Source: an uncultured Thermomicrobiales bacterium
GTDB lineage: Bacteria > Chloroflexota > Chloroflexia > Thermomicrobiales > Thermomicrobiaceae
Assembly (NCBI GenBank): GCA_937891245.1
Contig: CALAGB010000078.1
Span: 1-16,802, forward strand
Reading direction: 5' to 3'
Length of the DNA: 16,802 nucleotides
This document shows positions 7,660 through 14,211 of the stretch, in pieces. The translations under genes and the position numbers were made by a program. Under the pieces are notes generated by a model. It did no database searches. It saw only the letters and a list, made by a program, of their open reading frames with translations, and was not told the origin of the DNA. Position 1 is the stretch's first letter. The number at the start of each line of letters is the position of its first letter.

Positions 7660-7944
7660 GCCCGGCGCTAAACCGCCGAGCTCAGAAGACGAAGCCCTCT
7701 GAAGGGGCTAGACCAGAACCACTCGCTCTGTCATCCTGAACCGCCGTGCCTGTCATGCCAAGCCGCGCAGAGGAATCTCCTCCCGGTTTCCCATGCGTCG
7801 TGCTGTTGGGGAACACCGGGAGGAGATTCTTCGCTGCAGATCAGCATGACGAGGAGGGAGACTTGGTAGCTTGTACGCGAACGTACGCGTAACCAGCCCC
7901 TTCAGTGGGCTTCGTTCCCTCAGCCCGGCGGTTTAGCGCCGGGC
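7660..7944. repeat. Nested inverted-repeat element (MITE/REP-like)
   Basis: Two 50-base outer arms, 7660-7709 and 7895-7944, are inverted copies with 44 of 50 positions matching by my count. Inside them lies a second inverted pair, about 7752-7792 and 7808-7850, built around a GGAATCTCCTCCCGGT / ACCGGGAGGAGATTC core. The right outer arm itself contains a 10-bp perfect hairpin. No protein frame of note is inside. The inner arms belong to the widespread 'GTCATxCxGAxCxGCAGCGAxGAATCTC' style of dispersed intergenic repeat, and a related fragment sits at the right end of the contig. This is either a non-autonomous element or a large RNA-structure repeat. Confidence 0.8.
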
Positions 7945-7946
7945 TG
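7921..7946. terminator. Strong hairpin at the edge of the repeat, downstream of the anti-sigma gene
   Basis: CAGCCCGGCG (7921-7930) and CGCCGGGCTG (7937-7946) form a perfect 10-bp stem with a 6-base loop. It lies about 40 bases beyond the anti-sigma stop codon in the direction of transcription, so it may terminate the sigma/anti-sigma transcript. There is no T-run, and it is also part of the right outer arm of the inverted-repeat element. Confidence 0.45.
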
Positions 7947-7987
7947 ACGTCGGGCGGCGATCCGCTCATCGGACCAAAGCGCCACGT

Positions 7988-9157
7988 CTAATGCAGCGAA
8001 TCGGCGACTGACATGACACTGGCATCGCCGTTCGTGCCGACCATGTGGAGAATGCCGTCCTTCTGCCAGAGGACGACCTGGCCCTCATCGCTCTTGATCA
8101 ACAGCGCCGGGCTGCCCTGCACTGTTTCGTTGCTCGTGGTCGCGCCGCTCGGCACCGGAATGATCAGCGTATGCTGCCAGTCCTTCACCGCACGCAGCTG
8201 AGCGACCGTGTCCGGCGGCAGGAAGCCGCTGGAGAGCAGTTCGTCGCGGAGCAGGGACATGTCGACCGACGACGGGATCGTCAGTGTCGGGCTCTCCATC
8301 TGCGCCACGACCAGGTGCTTGCCGTTCTGCTCGTAATCGAGGGCAGCACCGGCCGGCACATCAAGCTTGAACGTCGCGGTCGGCGTCGTCGCCGGATCAG
8401 GCAGCGGAGCCGGATCGAGCTTGCCGAGCGCGAAGAGGTCGCGCGCCCGCTGCACGTTCAGATCGTAGCTGACCGTACCGGAGTCGGTGAGATAGACGGT
8501 CGGATCGACACCGGAGAAGGTCGAGAGGCTCGACGGAATTTCCATATCACCATTCAAGTGCGACTGCGCGTCGGCGACCGAGTTCGCCGTTTTCAAGCTC
8601 TGCTTACTCAATGTGGTGCTCGGTGTCCCAAGGCCCATTAGTTGCGCCCGGACGAACGAATCCATGCCCGAACCGAGGGAGGGCGATGCCGCCGAAGCAT
8701 TCGACGAAACCAGATCGAGCGGGATGGTGATCGCCGAGAACTGCTGGACTCGAAACCCGTTGAGCATATTGTCGGCAAGCGAACCGATCGGGGACACGGC
8801 GATGACCGCGACCATCAGGGCAATGACCGCAACGCCCGCGATGGCGCTTCGTCGCCCCACTCCGCCTAAACGACTCATGAACCGATCTCCTTTCAACCAT
8901 TGGGAATGCGATGCGCCCGCGCCACGTCTCGCGTCGACCTGCTGCCAGGCCAGATCTTCATCGACCGGCTGGTTCGAGGGCGTCATCGTATGGAGCATCG
9001 TCGCGACCGTATCGGCCGTATCGACGATTCGTGCCAGACGTTCACGGCAGGCGGCACAGCCGTCGATATGCGTTGCCCACTCCGACCAGCGCTCCGCGCT
9101 GACCGCTTCGTCAGCAAAGGCGCGCAGTTCGCCGTTCGTCAGGCATTGTGTGTCCAT
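7988..9157 (-). CDS. Transmembrane anti-sigma factor with zinc-finger (zf-HC2) and outer sensor-like domain
   Basis: A 389-residue protein that probably holds the sigma factor encoded just upstream. The N-terminal cytoplasmic domain has HIDGCAAC (His30, Cys34, Cys37), the HxxxCxxC zinc-binding anti-sigma motif. One membrane helix lies at about 104-124 (AIAGVAVIALMVAVIAV). The remaining 260 residues would be outside the membrane. The last part (ALLIKSDEGQVVLWQKDGILHMVGTNG...VADSL) resembles the C-terminal strand pattern of DUF4367-type domains, which occur on extracytoplasmic sides of such regulators. The ATG at 9157 is chosen because AAGGAG lies seven bases upstream (plus-strand 9164-9169); a longer frame extends to 9289 but overlaps the sigma gene and has no such site. 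That ribosome-binding site overlaps the sigma stop codon, so the pair is translationally linked. Confidence 0.87.
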   Translation of the reverse strand: MDTQCLTNGELRAFADEAVSAERWSEWATHIDGCAACRERLARIVDTADTVATMLHTMTPSNQPVDEDLAWQQVDARRGAGASHSQWLKGDRFMSRLGGVGRRSAIAGVAVIALMVAVIAVSPIGSLADNMLNGFRVQQFSAITIPLDLVSSNASAASPSLGSGMDSFVRAQLMGLGTPSTTLSKQSLKTANSVADAQSHLNGDMEIPSSLSTFSGVDPTVYLTDSGTVSYDLNVQRARDLFALGKLDPAPLPDPATTPTATFKLDVPAGAALDYEQNGKHLVVAQMESPTLTIPSSVDMSLLRDELLSSGFLPPDTVAQLRAVKDWQHTLIIPVPSGATTSNETVQGSPALLIKSDEGQVVLWQKDGILHMVGTNGDASVMSVADSLH

Positions 9158-9167
9158 CGCTCGCTCC

Positions 9168-9755
9168 TTACCGTTCATCTGGCGGTGGGAACAGAGCTTC
9201 GAATCGCCCACGGAGCGCATGTTCAGCGCGCACGAGTATCGTTCCAACCGAGCTTGGCTTGACGCCGACCGCACTCGCGATCTCGGCATAACTGACGCCG
9301 GAATAGCGCAAGATCAGCACGGTTCGATCTCGCTCCGGAAGGCGAGCCAGCGCTTGCCGGACCATGTCGGCATCGCTCTGCCGGTCGACTTCGTCGGCCG
9401 CGCTCGGCGCGGTTGGGCGCGTCGGCCATTCGAGCCGCATCCAGCGCAATAGCCGGTGGTACCCGCGCTTCCGCGAGCGAACCGAATTGAAGCCGGTATT
9501 CGATGCGACACGATAGAGCCAGCCTCCAACGTTGTCATCCAGGTCGAGCAAATCCAACCGCTCGTGGAGACGCAGGAAGACATCCTGTGCCAGGTCTTCC
9601 GCTTCCTCCGGCGAACCGGTGATGCGCAAGAGCACGCCGTACACCGTCGCGTAATGGCGACGGAACAACTCTTCGAAGGTCGCTTCCCCGGTGCGGCTCC
9701 CAACCTCGACGATCGAGATGTTTCCCACCGGCGAGAACGGTTTAGGACTGATCAT
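9168..9755 (-). CDS. ECF-type RNA polymerase sigma factor
   Basis: A 195-residue sigma-70 family protein with only regions 2 and 4, as in extracytoplasmic-function sigma factors. Region 2 lies at about 27-95 and includes FEELFRRHYATVYGVLLRITG, EEAEDLAQDVFLRLHERL and GGWLYRVASNTGFNSVRSRKR. After a linker rich in Pro, Ala and acidic residues, region 4 spans about 132-185 with LPERDRTVLILRYSGVSYAEIA and the helix-turn-helix VGVKPSSVGTILVRAEHALR. The ATG at 9755 has GGTGGAG nine bases upstream (plus-strand 9766-9772). A GTG at 9770 lies inside that site and is a less likely start. The stop is ten bases before the anti-sigma ATG. It is probably released from the anti-sigma factor by an envelope signal. 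The exact ECF subgroup cannot be assigned by eye. Confidence 0.92.
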   Translation of the reverse strand: MISPKPFSPVGNISIVEVGSRTGEATFEELFRRHYATVYGVLLRITGSPEEAEDLAQDVFLRLHERLDLLDLDDNVGGWLYRVASNTGFNSVRSRKRGYHRLLRWMRLEWPTRPTAPSAADEVDRQSDADMVRQALARLPERDRTVLILRYSGVSYAEIASAVGVKPSSVGTILVRAEHALRGRFEALFPPPDER

Positions 9756-9810
9756 CAGGGTGCGCTCCACCCAATCGCGCCGTCACCATTCGACCGCGCT
9801 CAATTAACTA

Positions 9811-9837
9811 AACACCGCGACGCTGTGCTTTGTGACA
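9811..9837 (-). promoter_or_regulatory. Candidate self-regulated ECF promoter upstream of the sigma gene
   Basis: On the minus strand TGTCACA (plus 9831-9837) is followed after 16 bases by TGTT (plus 9811-9814), about 55 bases before the sigma ATG. TGTCACA-N16-CGTC is the known promoter form of ECF41-type factors, but this sigma factor lacks the ECF41 C-terminal extension and the -10 part matches at only two of four bases. I list it as a candidate only. Confidence 0.25.
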
Positions 9838-9865
9838 GTGTCCTGCCAGGCTGCCCACAACCAAG

Positions 9866-9890
9866 CGAGGGCCGATAAGATCGGCCCTCG
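9866..9890 (-). terminator. Hairpin downstream of the HtrA gene
   Basis: CGAGGGCCGAT (9866-9876) and ATCGGCCCTCG (9880-9890) form a perfect 11-bp stem with a 3-base loop, 32 bases past the HtrA stop and upstream of the sigma gene. The minus strand continues with CTTGGTTGTG, a weak T-rich tail. It is very likely a terminator that separates HtrA from the sigma/anti-sigma pair. Confidence 0.7.
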
Positions 9891-9922
9891 CACCCGACGC
9901 GGGAAGACAGACTGGTAATTGA

Positions 9923-11053
9923 TTATGTCGCGTCGGTTGGGCGCTCACCAAGAGTTATCTTCACCTCGTCTTGACTGCCGTCCTGATGTTTGACAGTGAA
10001 GCGAATCGTGTCGCCCGGCTTGTGTTTGTACACCTCATTGAGAAATTGATGCTCTCCATCGAGCGTCACCCCCTCCACCGCCATGATTTGATCCCCGGCA
10101 ACCAGACCGGCCGACGCAGCCGGACCATCGGACAGAACATCCACCAACATCACCGGTGCCGGTGCATCGCCGGCCGTCGATCCGCCCAGCGACGACAGTG
10201 AACGGAAACTGACGCCGACATATGGATGCGTCACCGCGCCATGCGCGATGATCTCATCCACATACGACTTGACGGCGTTACTCGCAATTGCAAATCCAAG
10301 ACCTTCCGAACCGGCTTGGCCGAAACCGCCCCGCACGACCGCCGTGTTCATACCGATCACTTCGCCCGTGAGGTTCAGGAGCGGCCCACCGGAGTTGCCG
10401 GGGTTAATCGGCGCATCGTGCTGGATGAGATGGCCAAGCAAATAGCCCTCGCCGGTATCCAGACTGCGATTGACGCCGCCGATGATTCCGTCCGTTACCG
10501 TATTACGGAACTCACCGAGCGCGCTGCCGATCGCCAGGACGCTCTGACCCGGTTGCACCGTCGATGAATCCGCGAAGGCGACCATACCCGGCACATCGCC
10601 GTCCATCTTAATCACCGCGACATCTTGAAACGAGTCAGCGCCGACCAGCGTCGCGTCGGCCTTTGTTCCATCGAGCAGCACGACGACGAGTGCGTCGGCG
10701 CCATCGACGACATGCTGGTTCGTTACGATATGCCCCTCGTTATCGATGATGAAGCCGCTTCCCATCGAAGCGGTCAACTCTGAACCGCTCGCGCTTTTCT
10801 GCCGGTTTTCAATCGTCACGACCGCCGGATTGACTCGCGTGACGATCGCGTCTTTCGTTTCGGCCGGGACATCCGCTTCGCGCGTGCTGGACGCATCGGC
10901 TGCGGCAAGCGCGACGGGGCTGCTCGCGGGTGCGTCGTGCCGTCCATACCAATAGCCCGCGATACCGCCAACGAGCAAGCCGCCCGTCGTGCCGGCGACC
11001 AGCGCGACAATAAGAAGTCCGATTGCTGAAGTAAGTGCGATCTGTCGTCTCAT
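9923..11053 (-). CDS. HtrA/DegP-like serine protease (S1C) with one PDZ domain, membrane-anchored
   Basis: A 376-residue envelope protease. An N-terminal hydrophobic stretch (about 5-36, Gly/Ala/Leu-rich) anchors it or is a signal peptide; no cleavage site is obvious. The trypsin-like domain runs from about 64 to 270 with the catalytic triad His114 (VTNQHVVDG), Asp144 (SFQDVAVIKM) and Ser221 (INPGNSGGPLL). A single PDZ domain follows (about 277-370, with YVGVSF, GLVAGDQIMAVEG and GDTIRFTVKH). One PDZ is usual for HhoA/HtrA-type members outside the proteobacterial DegP group. These proteases degrade or refold damaged exported proteins and may cut anti-sigma factors. The ATG at 11053 has GGAAGGG a few bases upstream. 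A strong hairpin lies downstream. Its place beside a sigma/anti-sigma pair suggests an envelope-stress role, which is inferred. Confidence 0.93.
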   Translation of the reverse strand: MRRQIALTSAIGLLIVALVAGTTGGLLVGGIAGYWYGRHDAPASSPVALAAADASSTREADVPAETKDAIVTRVNPAVVTIENRQKSASGSELTASMGSGFIIDNEGHIVTNQHVVDGADALVVVLLDGTKADATLVGADSFQDVAVIKMDGDVPGMVAFADSSTVQPGQSVLAIGSALGEFRNTVTDGIIGGVNRSLDTGEGYLLGHLIQHDAPINPGNSGGPLLNLTGEVIGMNTAVVRGGFGQAGSEGLGFAIASNAVKSYVDEIIAHGAVTHPYVGVSFRSLSSLGGSTAGDAPAPVMLVDVLSDGPAASAGLVAGDQIMAVEGVTLDGEHQFLNEVYKHKPGDTIRFTVKHQDGSQDEVKITLGERPTDAT

Positions 11054-11644
11054 ACCGGCCCTTCCGCCACCAGAAACCGAAAAAGGTCGTTATGCCCAAG
11101 TTTCGCCACCCCGGCTAAGGCTGAACTGAACCGATCCTGAATCCTTCATGAAAAGCGCGGGAACCGCAACACGCCGTGCCGAGCGCTCCCTCGGGATGAG
11201 ATCAACGAGTGTCCGCCACAAGATGAGATTTTCGCGGTTACGCGACAGACACTTGAAATCCAGCAGAAGAACTTGATAAGATGCGCACGGAATATCCAAG
11301 GAAACTCGAAAAGCTAGCGTTCAGTCATAGAGATCTGCTCGAAGTTAGCTGGACGGCGAGGGGCTCGCCACTTAGGGCGGTTAAGGATACGTCTATCCTT
11401 TGCCGATTCCGTGCGTTGCCGAATTCGCTGTTCTCTTATGAAGTGGAACTCGAGTTGCTCGGGGCAACGAGGTCGAAGGAGGTGGACCCGAACCAGAACG
11501 TGTACATGACAACCCCAGCATCGTACCTATGCGCCGAATCCGTATAGGCAGGGATTGAAGGCAGGGACGGCAACACGCTCGCACGATGCGAGCGAGGGCC
11601 GGAGTCATTGCGCTTCAATGTTTACGCGTGAGGTGGAGAGTTTA
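11054..11644. other. Gene-free region upstream of the first solute-binding protein (591 bases)
   Basis: No frame here has family similarity or convincing codon choice. The stretch should hold the promoters of the HtrA gene (leftward) and the binding-protein gene (rightward). It contains several short perfect hairpins: 11355-11369 (GGCGAG/CTCGCC, loop 3), 11383-11400 (AAGGATA/TATCCTT, loop 4), 11449-11471 (CTCG..TTGC/GCAACGAG with a 2-base bulge) and 11576-11594 (CGCTCGC/GCGAGCG, loop 5). The last lies about 50 bases before the binding-protein ATG. Whether they form one structured leader RNA is open. Confidence 0.45.
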
Positions 11645-13573
11645 ATGGACCACGAATCTGGATATCAAAGGTTGATGGATGAGGCGTTGACCGGCCAGAT
11701 GAGCCGCCGCACCGTCCTCAAACGCGCGGTCGCGCTCGGACTCAGTGCTCCGGCCATCGCGGCCCTGCTGGCCGCCTGTGGCAGTTCGTCAGACAAAGAG
11801 ACGCCATCCGCTGCATCAACGACGGCATCGACGGGCACGACACCGGCCGCGACCAGCGGCACCAGCGGCGGTTCGACACCGGCGGCCACCAGCGCTACCG
11901 GCAGCGGCGCCACGCCGGCTGCTTCGGCCGCGGCGACCGAGGCGTCGAGTGGCCCCCGCGGTGGCGGTGGCACGCTCCGGCTGCTTTGGTGGCAGGCGCC
12001 GACGATCATCAACTGCCATCTTTCGTCCGGTACCAAGGACTTCGACGCCGCGCGCCTCTGCCTTGAGCCACTCGTCGAGGCCAATACCAAAGGCGAACTC
12101 ATCCCGGTGCTCGCCGCCGAAATCCCGTCATTGGGCAACGGCGTCGCCGAAGATGGCACCAGTGTCACCTACAAGCTGCGTGACGGCGTCAAGTGGCATG
12201 ACGGTCAGCCGTTCACGGCCGATGATGTCAAGTTCACCTGGCAGTGGGTGACAAATCCCGACACCGGTGCTACGACCTCCGGGAACTTCCTTTCGATCAA
12301 AGACGTCGAGGTCGTCGACCCGCTGACGGTGACACTTCACTTCACCGATCCGAATCCGGACTGGTTCACGCCCTTCCGCAGTGGTGAAGGGGTCATCATC
12401 CCCCAGCACATCATGAAGGACTTCGTCGGTGCCCAGGCGCACAGCGCCCCCTTCAATCTGAAGCCGATCGGGACCGGGCCCTTCAAGGTCGATAGCTTCA
12501 CTCCGGGTGACAATGCCCAGTACTCGATCTTCGCTGACTACTGGGATCCCGGCAAACCGCACTTCGACGCGGTGAATATGAAGGGTGGTGGCGATGCCAC
12601 CAGTGCCTCACGGGCCGTCATCCAGTCGGGCGAAGTCGATTACGCCTGGAACATCCAGGTCGAGGAAGCGGTCCTGAAGCAGATCGAAGGCGCCGGCGAT
12701 CTCGGCAAGTTCGTCACCTGGGACGGTGGTGGTACCGAGAAGCTCATTCCGAACTTCTCCGATCCGGACACCGAGCAGGACGGTCAGAAGTCGAATAAGA
12801 ACGTGCCGCATCCGCACTTCAAGGTGCTCGAAGTTCGGCAGGCCCTCAATGTCGCCGTCGACCGTGACTCGATCGCCGGCCAGCTCTATGGTCGTGGCGG
12901 TAAGGCGACGCCCTACGTCGATAACAACGTCTCGGCGATCCTGCCACCTGATATCAAGTACACCTACGACCTGGATCAGGCCGCAGCCTTACTCGACAAA
13001 GCCGGGGCCAAGATGAACGGCAAGGTGCGCAATCTCAACGGTCGAGACTTGCACTGGGTCTATCAGACCTCGGTCAACGAGGTGCGCCAGAAGACGCAGG
13101 AGATCGTCAAGCAGTCGATGGCGAAGATCGGTGTCGAGATCGAGATCAAGTCAATCGATGCCTCGGTCTACTTCTCGGGCGATCCGAGCAATGACAACAC
13201 CACCAACAAGTTCTATGCCGATCTCGAGATGTATACCAACGGTGCATCCAGCCCCTTCCCGATCCTCTGGTTCCAGCGCTTCCTGTCAACCCAGATCGCG
13301 CAGAAGGAAAACCAGTGGGCGCTCAATAACGACTGCCGCGTCAACAGCCCGGAGTTCGACAAGCTGTACGACGAAGTGCAGCAGGAGATGGATCCGAAGA
13401 AGTCGACCGCGCTCTTCCAGCAGATCATGCATCTCGTCTGGGATCAGGTCTTCACCTTGGGGCTCGTTGCGCGCCAAAACGTGGCCGCTATCAGCAGCAA
13501 GCTGCAGGGCCAGGAAACGAGCCAGTGGACGTACGATACCTACGACGTCAAGAACTGGTCGATGAAGGCCTAA
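11645..13573 (+). CDS. ABC transporter substrate-binding lipoprotein, family 5 (peptide/solute), copy 1
   Basis: A 642-residue SBP_bac_5 (DppA/OppA-like) protein that captures peptides or other small solutes for an ABC importer. The N-terminus combines a twin-arginine motif (SRRTVLKRA, Arg21-Arg22) with a hydrophobic stretch and a lipobox LLAAC (Cys45), so it is probably a Tat-exported lipoprotein. A low-complexity Ala/Ser/Thr/Gly linker (about 46-102) leads to the binding domain, which starts with GGTLRLLWWQAP and includes YKLRDGVKWHDGQPFTADDVKFTWQW, the family signature. The ATG at 11645 has AGGTGGAG six bases upstream; the longer in-frame extension to 11555 lacks this. The mature part is about 88% identical to the next gene by hand alignment (about 62 differences in 540). 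No permease or ATPase is adjacent, so its importer must be encoded elsewhere. It differs at several spots likely near the pocket, for example YVDNNV here against YVCNNV in copy 2. Confidence 0.93.
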   Translation: MDHESGYQRLMDEALTGQMSRRTVLKRAVALGLSAPAIAALLAACGSSSDKETPSAASTTASTGTTPAATSGTSGGSTPAATSATGSGATPAASAAATEASSGPRGGGGTLRLLWWQAPTIINCHLSSGTKDFDAARLCLEPLVEANTKGELIPVLAAEIPSLGNGVAEDGTSVTYKLRDGVKWHDGQPFTADDVKFTWQWVTNPDTGATTSGNFLSIKDVEVVDPLTVTLHFTDPNPDWFTPFRSGEGVIIPQHIMKDFVGAQAHSAPFNLKPIGTGPFKVDSFTPGDNAQYSIFADYWDPGKPHFDAVNMKGGGDATSASRAVIQSGEVDYAWNIQVEEAVLKQIEGAGDLGKFVTWDGGGTEKLIPNFSDPDTEQDGQKSNKNVPHPHFKVLEVRQALNVAVDRDSIAGQLYGRGGKATPYVDNNVSAILPPDIKYTYDLDQAAALLDKAGAKMNGKVRNLNGRDLHWVYQTSVNEVRQKTQEIVKQSMAKIGVEIEIKSIDASVYFSGDPSNDNTTNKFYADLEMYTNGASSPFPILWFQRFLSTQIAQKENQWALNNDCRVNSPEFDKLYDEVQQEMDPKKSTALFQQIMHLVWDQVFTLGLVARQNVAAISSKLQGQETSQWTYDTYDVKNWSMKA

Positions 13574-14211
13574 TCGTTCGAATTGTCGTGTAGACGCGAT
13601 TCCTCGGTGGTGGACATCCTCGTTGCACCACTGAGGAATCCCTTACGCGGTCAATCAATAAAGAACCTGCGGGAAAGCGGATCTCCGCCCTCATAAAGCC
13701 CCCGCACGTTGCGTGAATTCGCCTCGATGAGGTGAGTTCTCGTTTGCTCCGATCCGTAGTCACGCGTTAGTTCCGCAGCCATTTGTTCACGCATCTCGTT
13801 ATCTTCTACCCAGAATTGCCGTTCCTCGTGCTAATTCGAAGGCAATATTACGTATATAGTGATAAATCGCGTGAACCGCAATGCTCCGCATTTCCCGCTT
13901 TCGTTAACATCGTTCCTTCTTGCTAGTGCATGCGCAATTAGGTATCGTGAGTACCAAAGGTTCGATTTCGCCGAACGTAACACTTCGGCGCTGGAGATCG
14001 ACGTTGTTGTCGTTCCTACCAGCCAACCGGCAGCAATGCGTTGGCGCGAGGAGAGGAGTAGGTTCAGGGATCTTGCCGGAGCGTTCGACGCGCCATTGAG
14101 CACGCGCGGCACGACTGGCAAGACACACACGCCGGCAGTGTTAAATGATCGCGCGCTGCCGAAGATGATAGACACGCTACCTGCGATCGGTGTACATTAG
14201 GAGGAGACCCG
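13574..14211. other. Gene-free region between the two binding-protein genes (638 bases)
   Basis: Apart from the terminator hairpin at its left end I see no supportable gene. Frames of about 113 codons exist on both strands in the right half, but their sequences show no family traits. An AT-rich patch with TATAGT (13855-13860) could be a -10 box, although no good -35 lies 16-18 bases upstream. A second box, TACATT (14193-14198), abuts the ribosome-binding site of copy 2 and is too close to be its promoter. By eye it has no clear similarity to the region upstream of copy 1, so the duplication seems not to include the leader. Confidence 0.45.
13598..13640 (+). terminator. Hairpin after binding-protein copy 1
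   Basis: The 15-base arm 13598-13612 (GATTCCTCGGTGGTG) pairs with 13626-13640 (CACCACTGAGGAATC), all Watson-Crick except one G-U pair, with a 13-base loop. It starts 24 bases after the stop codon. No T-run follows, but the stem is long and stable, so termination or 3'-end protection is likely. Confidence 0.65.

Noticed and set aside
7660..7944. CRISPR array or direct-repeat cluster
   Set aside because: The repeats are inverted and of different lengths, with no regularly spaced direct repeats or cas genes.
11281..11547. An 88-codon open frame on the plus strand upstream of binding-protein copy 1
   Set aside because: It has no ribosome-binding site and no recognisable family, contains the hairpin-rich segment, and its amino-acid make-up looks like translated non-coding DNA.
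13950..13990. GGTTCGATTTC, similar to the T-arm of a tRNA
   Set aside because: No acceptor stem, anticodon arm or D-arm could be fitted around it.
13831..14200. Open frames of about 113 codons on both strands between the two binding-protein genes
   Set aside because: They overlap each other in antisense, show no domain traits, and lack convincing starts. The region fits a non-coding leader better.
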